Shown here: piece after piece, positions 11,759 to 23,399 of the stretch
Layout: every line of letters starts with the position of its first letter
Position numbering within the stretch: position 1 is the first letter of the stretch
Origin: Babylonia areolata
Lineage: Eukaryota > Mollusca > Gastropoda > Neogastropoda > Buccinidae
NCBI RefSeq assembly: GCF_041734735.1
Contig: NC_134899.1
Coordinates: forward strand, 7,541,611-7,605,610
Length of the DNA: 64,000 nucleotides
Reading direction: 5' to 3'
Translations under genes and position numbers: made by a program
Notes under the pieces: model-generated
What the model saw: the letters and a program-made list of their open reading frames with translations, nothing else
Databases searched by the model: none
Told to the model about the DNA's origin: nothing

Positions 11759-13038
11759 GTGCTGTTGTGATTGTGAAACGTGGGACACTCACTCAACAAC
11801 TGTAAATTATGGGGGACTGATCAAACAGATTTGTAAATGATTATCTCTGATAGAGCAGGATGGAGGATGGCTGATATTGTAAACTGCAGAATGGAGCATA
11901 GCTTTGCCTAAAACAGTGGGTTTGGTGTAGATTGTTTGGTTTTTGTTTTTGTTTTGTTTTTTGTTTTGTTTTTTATTTTCTTTGTTTTGTGTCTTTGATA
12001 TGGTGACTAACTCTGCTCAAGATGGATGATATTGTTCTGCGTATATAATAAGCCTTTGGTGCAATACATATCATGAAATAGTGGAGTAACTCTAACGTAA
12101 GACAGAAGACAGCTCTGAGCCAAAGCCACTAGAGTACTATTGATTACAAAATATGGTAACTCCTGTGGTGGAGAGTATGGCCTCAGCGACAAGTATGACT
12201 GTACAAAATGGTGACTGACTCTGCACAGGATGGAGGATAGCTCTGCTTTAGCCTCACACATAACTGTAAATTATGGGGGACTTTGTGTAGGATTAGGACC
12301 AGCTCTGCCTGTATACCTTTAGTATCTTTAGTGGTGTTTTATTCTGTGCAAGATGAAGGACTGCACTTAGACATAAGTGTAACATAGACTGTAAAAGTAT
12401 GGTAACCGACTCAGTTCAGAGCTACAAATAGAAAAAAAGAGAGGTTCAAAATGAGTTATAAAAGTAAAAAAAAAAAAAAAAAAGAGATTCACAACTCATA
12501 GAGCTAGTGAGGCAAGACTCAAAATCAAAAGTACAGGTCAACTGTATGAGCGAAATACAGCAAGTGATCACCTGGGACCATAACAGTATCAGAGTGCTGA
12601 TCAAATATGTAAGAAAGTCAGCATCTTAATTATGTTTGCATTGTCAGCAATTAATTTAATTATTCAGCATTGTCAGCCATTTCAGTATTCAACATTTCAG
12701 CATTTGTTTTAATAAGAAAGAAATACACTTGTGGAAGTCCCTAATTTGAACACAACCTGAGGATTGTTCAAAAACAAGAAACAACTCAGTGCTGATGCAA
12801 AGTGCAGTTTATTTGTGTGAAAGAACTACACAAGAATTATTTGAAACTTGTCTGCATTTGGGGTTTTGTTTGTTTTTTGTTTTTCTTTGCTTGTTTTTTA
12901 TTTGTTTTTTGTTTGTTTCTTTCTTTCTTTGTTTTAATCTTATTCAGTACATGAAAGTCAGCTCTCTGATCATTCAGCATTCTGCATCAATTTAAGAAGA
13001 AATTTTTTTTTTTTAATCCCATACTGAACATAATCGAT
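11759..13038 (+). other. sulfatase 3' region with diverged internal repeats
   Basis: No coding block. Motifs such as ATGGTGACTAACTCTGC, GGATGGAGGATGGCTG and TAAATTATGGGGGACT recur with variation between about 11800 and 12420, suggesting an old, decayed tandem repeat of roughly 150-250 bases. A clear AATAAA close to the stop was not seen, so the 3' end of the transcript is not fixed by sequence. Confidence 0.4.
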
Positions 13039-14225
13039 TTAACTCTTTCATCCCTGCAGCATGGTTTTCCGGTTCACAGGAATTTTACCCTTCATTCCTG
13101 GAGGCCGGAAAACCATGCAGCAGAGAATTTCTCCATTCCTTCCTGCAGCCTGGAAAATCGGTTCTCGCAGTAAACGCTTTGAACTTCCCGCGAGTCGCGT
13201 CATCAGCACGCGTCATCTATCCTTGACTGGGTCACTTGCAGGGCAGTGTTTATGAGTGGAATGGATGCCAGACACCCCCCCTACCCCTCCCTAGGCCATG
13301 GGAAAGTGGCTGCCACTATGTTCTTGCCGATGTGCTGTGTAGACAAACGGACACAGAAAAATGGAATGTGTAGAAAGTTCGGATTCTGACCAGTTTTCTG
13401 ATGATAAGTTTTACAACGCTCTAACAGATAATGATTTCAATCTGTTTCAAATGAATGACGAGGAGAGAGTGCAATTAGCTGTTGCTACAGAAGCACAGAT
13501 AGCAGGTTATGAAAAGTTCAAAAAGTAACAAGTGAGAAAATTGTGGTGTATATTTGTGCAGTATCTGGCATGACTGCTTCAAGGTATATCACACACGTGT
13601 TACCTTTGTGAGGCATATTACGTGATGACTGACACAGACATGCATATTTAGAGAAAGTATCGTTTCTGAATAGTTTTTGTTCAAGAATTGTGAAGATAAT
13701 GATCCGATTCTGGCTCAGTGACTGCTAGTGGAGTGAAAGGAGTATGCTCCCTTTGAGACAAAGTTCAAATCATTCATGTGATGAGGACAATAGCAGTGAC
13801 AATTGTGACAGTTTTCATGGATATGACTAGCAGTGTGGCACTGAGATACATATGAGGCATTACTTGGTGAGTACCTGCATGATGTGCATACTCTTCAAGC
13901 AAAACACTGTCCTGCATGTGATACATACTTGCATGCATTGTGTTTGACTCCAAAGTCACCTGTTTTACACCTGTCACCAGAGATGTCACCCTATAGTGTC
14001 AACAGGGTCTCACACAACTTCTCACATCAATTCTTTACACAACAGTACATGACAATCTTAGTGTACTGTTATGAGTTGCATTGCCTTAAGTCTCCGAAAT
14101 GAGTATCCTGCTCCATACTTTCTTTCTCTTCTCTGGATCCAGGAATGAAGGGAATATACATATGGTAGGGATCTTGGAACAAGGGGGAGTAATGGTTCAT
14201 AGAAAAATAGGAACAAAAGAGTTAA
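13039..14225 (+). mobile_element. piggyBac-like DNA transposon relic
   Basis: The element is bounded by TTAA on both sides (13039-13042, 14222-14225), the piggyBac target. Terminal repeats are similar: CTCTTTCATCCCT inward from the left and CTCTTTTGTTCCT inward from the right. A 13-base inverted repeat with a nested 7-base arm forms a hairpin at 13060-13117. An ATG at 13362 opens an acidic transposase-like N-terminus (MECVESSDSDQFSDDKF) that stops after about 55 codons. Around 13880-13950 a cysteine-rich stretch (KHCPACDTYLHALC) matches the C-terminal ring-like domain of piggyBac transposases. The catalytic middle is missing, so it is an internally deleted, dead copy. Confidence 0.65.
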
Positions 14226-15185
14226 AGAGACAGAGAGTGGATATGGTTTTGTCCTGGAAGCTTCTTGAAGAGTTGTGGAAGAATCTATTGAAGGGTCCAG
14301 TTTGATGCAGATAGTAAAACTGTGTAATAAATCTGTTTCTGTGCCAGATCAAAGCAGGTATGACATCCTGTAATTGTTTGATGGCTTCACTGTTGGCCAA
14401 ACAGTCACAATCACTTCTTCAGTCTCTGATTTTGTGAAAAAGGTGGGGATTTTTTTAAGGTTTTCAAACATATAGAACACAAGAGAGAAAGCACTATGTG
14501 ATTAAAGGATGTTGTGATAGTGGATGGCCTACAGGGAATATCAAATTTCCTTCAGAGCCAAATGCAGCTCCATCAAAAAGGGTAGAATGCATGGAACATG
14601 AAGGAAACCATTGCTTTGGGTGGTGGTTTGTATTGCTGGAATTTGGAGGGGGTGTTGGGGGTTGTGGTGAGCTTTAAAATGAGTCTCAGAATTTAGGCAC
14701 ACACATGCAAATGCACACAAACACACATGCTCACACACATCAATACACACACACACATTCATTCACGTGGTGATTCACCTTCTAATTTATCTTGGCATGG
14801 CAGCAAGTAGTCTGAGCACAAGTAAGCATCTGCTTAAAACTGCATGCAGGTTAATCAAAAGTATTGAATAGAAATACCTTTATTTTATACTTAAATAAAG
14901 ATATTTCTGGAATTTGACATGTTTTTGGAAGTGTGTTCCATTCTTTGCTTCCATTGAACGATAGACTCATTTTAAACAGATAAATGTTAGGTTTATGGAC
15001 AAAAGCTCTGTCTGATTTATGCTGGAACTGAAAAAAAAATTATTGATTTTAAGCACTGTGGGCATGCATTATGAACAATCTAATGCATCATCATCTTTTT
15101 CATTCGTGGGCTGCAACTCCCGCTTTCACTTCTTATACACAAGTGGGCTTTTACAGTGTATGACTGTTTTTACCCCTGCCATGTA
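14226..15185. other. spacer, nothing recognised
   Basis: A/T-rich sequence with a short CA run at 14697-14760. No gene or repeat assigned. Confidence 0.5.
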
Positions 15186-15199
15186 TGCAGTCATACTCC

Positions 15200-15476
15200 T
15201 TTTTTTGTGAGAGGGGGTTGGGGGTGGGGAGGGGGGTTCATACTGGGTATGTTCTTGCTTACATGACCCACCGAACGCTGACATCAATTACGGGATCTTT
15301 AACCTACGTATTTGATCTTCTTCATGTGCATACACACAAAGGGGGTTCAGACACTAGCAGGTCTGCACACCTGTTTGCCTGGGAGATTAGAAAAATCTCC
15401 ACCCTTTGCCCACCTGTGACCAGGATTCAAACCCAGGACTCTCAGATTGAAAGTCTAACACTTTAACCATTCATTG
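15200..15476 (-). repeat. tRNA-like SINE, minus strand
   Basis: Read on the minus strand, the right end begins with a tRNA-like head: box-A-like bases, then box B (GGTTTGAATCCTGG region near 15420-15440). The body includes the block with GGGGGTTCAGACACTAGCAG. The layout matches a widespread molluscan tRNA-related repeat as I remember it; the exact family name is not claimed. Confidence 0.55.
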
Positions 15477-15479
15477 TTG

Positions 15480-16439
15480 CAACCGTCAGTCTTACTGCAT
15501 ATGAATCAATGTATTATATCAAACAAATAAATGAACAGGTAATGTGTGAAGTTCTTTGTACATATTGTGCACAGATCTATCTGGAGTATTCACATGGCTT
15601 AACATCCTAATGGCATGTTCTTGTGAAGAGAAAAGTGGTTTCAGGGCTGGAAGAGGACATTTACCCCCCAAAAGTCTAGCAACAGCTGAGATGAGAATGG
15701 ATACAAGCAAAATGAAATACATGTCTAGAGAGATAATCAAGAAAGTGTTTGATCTGTGAAAGTTGGAATACACTAGAAGACAACTAGTTGTTTTACAAGG
15801 CAATGAGTTCATTCCTGCCAGGAGAGGTTTTGGTCAGTGATAATGCCTTGTAACTTTTGCTCAGTGTTACCTTCACAGCTTATATTGAGGTTCCTTCTTG
15901 TTCTGTCTTTTCTGGCGTGAACGAATTAACATGGAATCTATCTATTCAGGGTGAACAACCATCATTTGCATTGTATCAGTTTGCAACAGATTTCATGCTG
16001 ATATACAGATGATAACTTATTTCATCAACATGATGACTAGCACATTGTATTGATGTACTGTCAGCAAATAAGCTGCATGTTGCATGTTGAACAGATAAGG
16101 GTAAATCATTAATATACGTGGAAAATAAGAGAGGGCCTAAAATCGACCCTTGTGGTACACCTCTTGGAACATGCCTTTTTGGAAGAAATAAAGCCTTGTG
16201 AATAATGATAATAATAACAAAAAATCATAACTTTTCTATGGCACGATGTCCATTATAACAGCTCCTTGTCAACAAAAAACATCCAATAGACAGATTGAAT
16301 GCAGTTTTCTAGATGACCTAAAAAAAACGATGAGCCGTTATTGTCAATTCCATAAATCTTCCATTTTTGAAGCAGTATTTCTTTGTGACCGTGTATTGTA
16401 AACCTGCTGGGTTTTGATGTCAAATGAAATATGATTATG

Positions 16440-16489
<50 letters not shown>

Positions 16490-17150
16490 CATGCACACAT
16501 AGCATGCGCACTCAGTATAAATTTTTTTTTTTTAAATTAATGCACTCATCTTGTTCACATATATTCTTATTCATGTATATATTTATTTGTATATATTTAT
16601 TTGTTTGCTCTTTACGGAAGTATTGGATGACATGTTTTTTTATTTGCAGCCTTTTTTAATCATGCTCCCTTTTAAAATATTTTTGGACAATTTTTTCACG
16701 TGTTTCCTTTTGACATACAATAAATATTGAATGAATTGTTTTGTTGAAGTTGTGTGTTTTTTCTCAGCTAACAAGTTTTCAGTGAGAACATTCTCACTCT
16801 CTCACTGGCATACTTTTAATTCATGATTTCCTGTGAGTTGGGTTGAATTCAGTGACAATGATTTTGCATTTTGATGAATTTCTTTCTTTGCAATAGTCTG
16901 GATGGTTATCATGATGATTACAGGTAGTCAGGGAAATGTAAATCAATCATGTCAGTAAAGATGACAAGACAAGAAATCCCATCAACACCATAATTAGGGG
17001 GCAGTGATTTTGTAAATTAGTTTGTTTCAGTTTCTCAAGGAGGCTTCACTGTGTTCTGACAAATCCATATGTGCTACACCACATCTGCAGATGCCTGACA
17101 AGCAGCATAATCCAACGCGCTAGTCAGGCCTAGAGTGCATGCATATATAT
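15480..17150. other. spacer with a CA microsatellite
   Basis: Contains (CA)n at 16443-16488 and an AATAAA at about 16720 followed by GT-rich sequence, which could be the distal poly(A) site of a very long transcript. No coding block recognised. Confidence 0.5.
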
Positions 17151-17159
17151 AAACTGCAT

Positions 17160-17395
17160 GTTAAACAGATATTTCCAAGTTCAAAGAGGCACTCGCTCAG
17201 CAGCACAAGGAAAAGAGAATGAGAAGAAAGGCCCCAGCCCAGGCAGACAGACCAGCGTCAGACTTCATCTGTGCCCTCTGCCACAGGGACTGTCATTCCC
17301 GTGTCGGACTGGCCAGCCACACCCGACGCTGTACCAGAATAAACACCTAGAGCGCAACTCCATAGTCTTCTGAGACTGAAGGATGCCTACTGCAG
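17160..17395 (+). mobile_element. 3' end of a non-LTR retrotransposon with C2HC finger
   Basis: The frame from 17177 to the stop at 17350 encodes a basic helix (KFKEALAQQHKEKRMRRKA) followed by FICALCHRDCHSRVGLASH and TRRC. The spacing C-x2-C-x12-H-x4-C is the zinc-knuckle-like motif found at the C-terminus of some LINE polyproteins. A short 3' UTR-like stretch follows. Only the last ~57 codons are present, as expected for a strongly 5'-truncated insertion. Confidence 0.6.
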
Positions 17396-17491
17396 AGTCG
17401 ATTTTGACCGAGGACAATACTTCACTTGCTGTGGGTTCATTTTCAGTGTGCCACAAGCATGCAAAACATACATGGGATTTCAGTTAGATTT

Positions 17492-17885
17492 GTGTTTGTT
17501 TTTCTTTTTATCACAACAGATTTCTCTGTGTGAAATTCGGGCTGCTCTCCCCAGGGAGAGCGCGTCGCTACACTGCAGCGCCACCCATTTTTTTGTATTT
17601 TTTCCTGCGTGCAGTTTTATTTGTTTTTCCTATTGCAGTGGATTTTTCTACAGATTTTTGCCAGGAACAACCCTTTTGTTGCCGTGGGTTCTTTTACGTG
17701 CACTAAGTGCATGCTGCACACGGGACCTCGGTTTATCGTCTCATCCGAATGACTAGCGTCCAGACCACCACTCAAGGTCTAGTGGAGGGGGAGAAAATAT
17801 CGGCGGCTGAGCCATGATTCTAACCAGTGCGCTCAGATTCTCTCGCTTCCTAGGTGGACGCGTTACCTCTAGGCCATCACTCCAC
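17492..17885 (-). repeat. tRNA-derived SINE, nearly full length, minus strand
   Basis: Read on the minus strand it starts GTGGAGTGATGGCCTAGAGG (box A) and has a decayed box B about 60 bases on. Its body matches the copy at 49861-50227 block by block, including GGAGAGCAGCCCGAATTTC and the TTGTGATAAAAAG tail. Diverged from that copy mostly by substitutions. Confidence 0.85.
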
Positions 17886-18010
17886 TCATGTCTCATCCGA
17901 ATGACTAGATGCTCTGTTTGATTTTCCTGTCAAACTTGGGAGAAAGGGTGAGACCAGAATTTGAACCCAGACCTTCACACTCACAGACACCGTTTAGGAG
18001 AAATCAGTGG
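17886..18010 (-). repeat. fragment of a second tRNA-related SINE
   Basis: The block GTCTCATCCGAATGACTAG is shared with the SINE body just to the left (17738), but the continuation with GGGTTCAAATTCTGGTC (minus strand, box-B-like) is different. It looks like the remaining part of another SINE with a related central region. A poly-T/TTTTC tract follows to about 18200. Confidence 0.4.
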
Positions 18011-19010
18011 ATGCCTAAAAGTTCTGCAAATGAGCAGGATGGTTTCAGCATCCCTCGAAGGTTCTTTCTTTTCTTTTTCTTTTTTTTTCTTTTTTTTTTT
18101 AATCTTTTTTTTCTGGGTTTTTTTTGTTTTTTGTTGTTGTTTTTAAAATTCCTTCCATCATCATTTTTCTCCTTTCTGTTCTCTTTTCTTTTCTTTTTTC
18201 CCCTCATGTTTTTAATCTGTCTTCTTCCCAATGGCATGTTCAAACACTTACAAGACCATGCAACATATATTACACATACATGATGGCACAGACACCGTTT
18301 GGAATAATTTGTTCCTTGTTGAAACATTCTTCCAGGGAAAGGTAAGCATTTACACTTGACTGGTCATCTCAGTAACTGTGTGAAATAATGCATATCTCCA
18401 GGCAGTTCTTGATTTGAATACATAGCAGTTATTCTTGTTTTTAAATAAGAAAATCATTTACCTTTCTTATAAACCATCAAAGATTAACTGCATTAGAGAA
18501 GTTGATAATGTGCTTCAGAATCAGTGTTGTTAAATTGTAGAATCACCAGTTTGTTTAGCAATTACAAATCAAGTACCATTTTGTTCTGTATTCACTTGCT
18601 TCCAATATTGTAGAATATATTCAGTGAGTATTGTTCAACACAAAACCTGAATAATGTTCAACAGATGATATAGTTGCCACTTTCAAAGGCATTTTAGATC
18701 GTTGATGAACTTCTGTAAGTCTTGGCCACATGATGTTTAATCTACCTCACATAGATGATGAATGTATATTTTGACTCTTGAACGATCAGTTAAAACTGAG
18801 TGAGCTGTAAACTTAGTTGGCTGCTTGACTGCCAAGAGAAGTCAGAAGTCCACTTATATATCAATCAAATGAAAACTTAAAGTTTCAACAATGTGATAAG
18901 TCTGACCACATTCAGATATCCACATTTGACTGAATGGGTAATCATCTCATCCATCACTCAGCCGAACCTTCTCTTACAAACATACAGTTCATAAAGTGGA
19001 CCTGTTTTAT

Positions 19011-19047
<37 letters not shown>

Positions 19048-19069
19048 TATGAAAAGAAACTTAACAGTT

Positions 19070-19136
19070 CGTGATGTGCTGTCCCGGCCAGTGACAGCAT
19101 CCCGAATTTCATACAGAGAAATCTTGTGACCGAAAA
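19070..19136 (+). repeat. SINE 3'-tail fragment
   Basis: The block CATCCCGAATTTCATACAGA and the GTGACCGAAAAC ending match the conserved tail of the SINEs at 17492 and 49861. Head and body are absent. Confidence 0.4.
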
Positions 19137-19176
19137 CATGTAATGAACACATTAAAAAAAATTTGGAAAAGAGAGC

Positions 19177-19223
19177 GCGCGCGCACACTCACACACACAC
19201 ATACACACACACACGCGCGCGCT
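19177..19223. repeat. alternating CG/CA tract upstream of the inhibitor gene
   Basis: GCGCGCGCGC, CA repeats and again GCGCGCGC form a purine-pyrimidine alternating run about 380 bases upstream of the inhibitor start codon. Such tracts can adopt Z-DNA. Confidence 0.8.
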
Positions 19224-19596
19224 TTTTTTTTTTTTTATCAGCAATATCATGTACAAAAGCCATAAACATATATATCAGTGACACAGGCACACACTCTCTC
19301 TCTCTCATACACATTGTGTGTACCATTTCAAACAAACGACAAGCGCCGCTCTGAAGTGTTGACACAAGCGCCTCTGCGTGCGAGTAAAAACGAGCGCAGA
19401 CGGTTCTCCTCTTTATCGCCACGAAAGATTGAAAATAGGCCCCCCCCCCTTTCATCACGTGGTTCAGCTTCGCGCCAGACGCAGGGGCGTTGCCAACGTT
19501 GTGCCCACACAACTCATCGACGATCGTGTGATGCACTCAGGCACCGCTTGACGACTGAGAGGGAAGGAAATAGAACAGTTTGTGCAGAAGGCGGAA

Positions 19597-22500
19597 ATGG
19601 CAGAACAGCAGCAGCAAGAGAAAACCCAGTGGCCTGAACTGAAGGGGAAGGTAATGTGATCAGTTGTACATGCAACCCGGTACATCCTTTGACATAAACT
19701 GCTACATATACACTCCGAATATACGCACATACGTGAGTCTGTCCGACGTCACTGTAGACACCGGTGCCGTCACCGGCGTCGGGTTGCAGTGTGTACCGCC
19801 GTCACGGTACTAGTACAGGAGCGCCGACGACGCCGGCATACACTGACTGAATATACGCACGTACGTTTCTGCATGTATGCGCACGTATGCGGGCATCCCC
19901 CTCCACCCCCACCCCCACAGACAATACACACACCTGCCCAGAAAGGCTGTGGCGTCTGACCGAGAAGACACTGAGGCCCGGGCTCGGCCAGTCAGGGAAG
20001 CGAACAGAAAATCAACGTTCAGTCAAGTTCCCTATCTTCTGTGCACATAGTAACCGACGTATAGTACTGGTTTTGCTGGTTTGTTTTGTTGTTGTTTGTT
20101 TGTCTTTTGCTGTTGTTGTTTTGCTCATCACTTTCCGTTTGGTGACCAATGATTGTAGCAAGATTTTTTTCTTTTTCGGTAAAAAGATAGCGGCGCATTT
20201 GCGTTGCAGTAAAAAGATTAACCTGCCATTGCTATGACGATTTGCAGGTTTGATGGCAAAATGTATATAGCTAGGTTTGTGACTGGTTATTGACGTATCC
20301 AGCATAAAAGAACTGAGGCTGTTTTAAACAGTACAAACATGTTTCCCGTTTACAAATAACTATTTCGATCTTTATCCACTCGAAGAGGCAGATGAACTTA
20401 GTGATTTGATAAACTACTTTCTGTTTTGTTATTGCCAGTGCAATAAATATAACTTCACAAAAAAAAACTGCCAAAAGTATTAATTCTGCTGATTTGCGCG
20501 GTATATATATATATATATATATTTAGATCAGTGGCAGTACAAGGGTGACCACATTTTGACACAGCAGGTATAGCCACAGTATACGTACCCAAGCCAGTTC
20601 AGTTTTTGCACCCGAAGCCATTTGCAAGTCACTTTGCAAACTTTTATATTTGAGTGCTGTTCATGGGGAACGTTAACAAACATAAGGAATGGTGAGATCT
20701 CATACCGCGGCAAACTGTCATTTGTGATCTTGCACGATAACAGCGACTTGCTTCTTGTCAGTTGACCCACTTTCTCCACCACGTTGCAATAACCTACTTT
20801 TGGGTAACATGTCGGAATAAAATTTGAAAATAAAAAGAAGCTTTTGGATTTTGCTTGATCAGACTTGTTCAGTTGATGAGCTTCTTCTCCGCCGGGGTAT
20901 ACTGTTGTTTGACATGGTTTTACAATATTCTGGATATCGCTGATATGATTGATTGTCAAATTCTTGATGAATGCGCTTCATCCGAAGCAACTGAAAAAAA
21001 AGAGGAATATTATAATGCTTCTATCCTGGCTTGATGTAACAAATGGATTCAATGATTTTCACTGAATGTAAAAGTAGGCCGGTTGTCAGGCTAGATTTCG
21101 GGCTGGCCTGGGCAAGAATTTTTGTTGTTGTTGTTGTTAATGTCGCTGGTGTTTGTCAAATAGCAATATAGCAATAGTTTGGTTGGTGTTTTTTTTTCAA
21201 GCTGGCTTTTAAACATGAATCAGCAAGCTTGATTATAATGATATTTTCAATTGTGTTCGAAGTTCATTACTGTTTTTATCCCCACACCCCACGCGCATTC
21301 TTTCCCATTTACCCATCCCCACCCCCACGCCCCAAAAGAGTTTACGATGGATGGTGTAACGGAAGTTTTTTTTTTTTTTTTTTGTTTTTTTTTTTAAATA
21401 AGAAAATACATTCATGATAAATTTACTTTGTGATAAAAAAAAAAAGCACCCACATCTTATGCCTTGTAAATGTTTCATTCATATATGCTCAGTGTGATTG
21501 TGAGTTGCAAAAATTGAAGAAGACAGACAAACCTAATGGAATATATATATCTAAGATATAGATAATTCAGGCTCAGCTGGCCATCGGTCTTGCCAAACGA
21601 ATCCGGGAGCGTAAGTGAATGAATTCCATTACCAATGAATAATTTAAATACACCTCCCCCCACCCTTTCCACTCGCCTTTTTTTCCCCACGTGATAGAAA
21701 GCTTGCTTTCCCATATCAAGAAAAGGGTCATTGTCGAGCTCTCGTCACTTAGTTCATGGTGATAATAAGCTAACGAACACTTGGATGTCATGCTTAATTT
21801 CCCATTCGTTGTTGTTGTTGTTGTTTGTTGTTGTTTGTTTGTTTATTTGTTGTTGTTTTTTCCTTTGTTAACGCCTGATATTCCTGCTGTTCGTGATCTT
21901 GACTGCTGGACATGATGTCCAGTTGTTGTTGTTTTTATAAATGGGCTGTAAAATATTCCACCTACTTTCATAGATTAAAGACCAGCTTATTCTGGTTTCT
22001 TAAGAATCAATAACTTGTTTAAAAAGAACACTGCTGTTGATTAATTCATAATGATATGTATAGCTTTTTTTTTTCCAACACACAATTCCATGGAACTGAA
22101 AAACACTGAGTGATCTGAAAGCGCGATATTGCATTGAAAAATGGAGAGAGACAAATACAAAGGTAGAAATAAAGAGACAGCAAGCCGGGATGATGACATG
22201 GACAGAGGAACGGTGCATGTGTGTTTGGTGTATGAGAGAGAGTGGGAGGGGACTGCACGTATGTGTTTGTAAGAGAGAGAGAGAGAAAGCGAGAGAGAGA
22301 GACCCAATTTATGCGTGCACGCTTATGTGTATGTATTTGCTGCTGTGTATAAATCACGGACTTGTGTTCCGTGATATAAGTGCGTCTGGGTGAGCCTGAG
22401 CCGACGGACATGTGCGTGTGTGCATGCACTGTTTGTGTGATTGTGTTCATTGAACTTGTGCGTCCCACAACATAGATAATTATATTTTTCTATGATCTGC

Positions 22501-22930
22501 ATGTGGTTTTGTTTTCAGACTTACAGCGAAGCAGAGGCCGCCATAACGAATGATAACCCCAACTTACAGGTAGGCATACATGACGTGGATAAGATGGGGT
22601 GGGAAGCAGGTTTGTCTACTGAGCAAGTTTGTCTAACTGCTGCCGGGTATGAAAGGTAGGGTATGCATGTTTGTGGGGGGTGGGGTGGATGTGTGTGTGT
22701 GTGTGTGTGTGTACGCGCATGAATGTGTGTGTGTGCTAGTGCACACTCACATATAGAATTATGGTTTATAGGTCTACGTGTGTATGTGTGTGTGTGCGTC
22801 CGTGTGTGTCTCCTTGCAGGTGTTCAAGGTGCCGGACGGAGCCCCTGTCACCATGGACTACAGACAAGACCGGGTCCGCGTCTTTGTCAATGATCAAGAC
22901 GTTGTCGTCTCAGTTCCCATGACTGGATGA
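19597..22930 (+). CDS. potato inhibitor I-type serine protease inhibitor
   Basis: Three exons (19597-19650, 22519-22569, 22820-22930), all joined in phase 0, give 71 residues. The protein has the family (MEROPS I13, eglin c / CI-2 type) layout: TQWPELKGKTYSEAEAAI (N-terminal Trp-Pro-Glu-Leu-x-Gly motif and first helix), a strand NLQVFKVPDG, the reactive loop PVTMDYRQDRVRVFV, and a C-terminal Pro-Met-Thr-Gly. By alignment with eglin c (Leu45-Asp46) and CI-2 (Met59-Glu60) the scissile bond is Met-Asp, so chymotrypsin- or subtilisin-like targets are expected. The loop-supporting arginines are present. There are no cysteines and no signal peptide in this model; the first exon encodes a Gln-rich start (MAEQQQQEKTQ). 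An upstream secretory exon cannot be excluded. No TATA box is evident; a CACGTG lies at 19456. Confidence 0.9.
19716..19875. repeat. duplicated and GC-palindromic block in inhibitor intron 1
   Basis: GAATATACGCACATACGT (from about 19717) recurs almost exactly at about 19849. Between them is GC-rich sequence with short inverted arms (CCGGCGTCGG and CGACGCCGG). It is compositionally unlike the rest of the intron. Function unknown. Confidence 0.45.
20528..20959 (-). CDS. 143-codon orphan frame inside inhibitor intron 1 (doubtful)
   Basis: An uninterrupted frame with fairly normal amino-acid composition, unlike the low-complexity frames around it. It is Cys- and Lys-containing (KWLRVQKLNWLGYVYCGYTC near the end). 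I recognise no domain, and no promoter or poly(A) signal is evident. It may be a transposon remnant or chance. Confidence 0.15.
   Translation of the reverse strand: MTINHISDIQNIVKPCQTTVYPGGEEAHQLNKSDQAKSKSFFLFSNFIPTCYPKVGYCNVVEKVGQLTRSKSLLSCKITNDSLPRYEISPFLMFVNVPHEQHSNIKVCKVTCKWLRVQKLNWLGYVYCGYTCCVKMWSPLYCH
21780..21860. repeat. GTT-rich simple sequence
   Basis: (GTT)n and GTTT repeats, also at 21121-21140 and 21921-21935. Other parts of the 2.9-kb inhibitor intron 1 hold poly-T (21367-21396) and GA-rich stretches (22233-22303). Confidence 0.8.
22689..22735. repeat. TG microsatellite in inhibitor intron 2
   Basis: TG repeats with interruptions, continuing at 22779-22810 up to the exon 3 acceptor. 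Confidence 0.9.
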
Positions 22931-23393
22931 CGTCTGAGGATCGCACTAGCGCTGTTTCCGTGCCATCAACACTGCTTAACTAACCTCTTCACATTAATCT
23001 GCTTAGCGACAACGTTATAGGCGTCTCACTCCACCCCACCCCACCCCACTCAAACATTCATTTCCTACACCGTTGTATCCATTATCGTCAAGCTTCTTAA
23101 AAAAAAAGGGGGGGGGGGGGTTAGAATCGACTGAACATATACCCACCTGATAGGTGATTGTTTCTTTATCTAAAAAATAAAAGAAGAAAAGAAAGGTTAG
23201 AATCATACATAGCTGAAAGATAATGATTTCTTCATTTGCATACTTCCTGTTATTCCCACACCCCTCTCTCCTCCTACCATCACCTGTTCCTCCCATTTTT
23301 TCTTCATAATTTTAGTAATCCAAATTTGCAATATGTTCTACTTTTTTTTTTATCTCTCCCCTCATCACTGACTGCTTCAAATGATGCTTATGC

Positions 23394-23399
23394 AATAAA
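23394..23399 (+). promoter_or_regulatory. AATAAA poly(A) signal of the inhibitor gene
   Basis: Lies 464 bases after the stop codon and is followed within 60 bases by T/G-rich sequence, a normal layout for a 3' end. Confidence 0.5.

Noticed and set aside
11255-11788. 177-codon minus-strand frame
   Set aside because: Shadow of the last sulfatase exon, which has strong homology on the plus strand.
18004-18327. Lys-rich or Phe-rich frames on both strands
   Set aside because: Translation of a poly-T tract.
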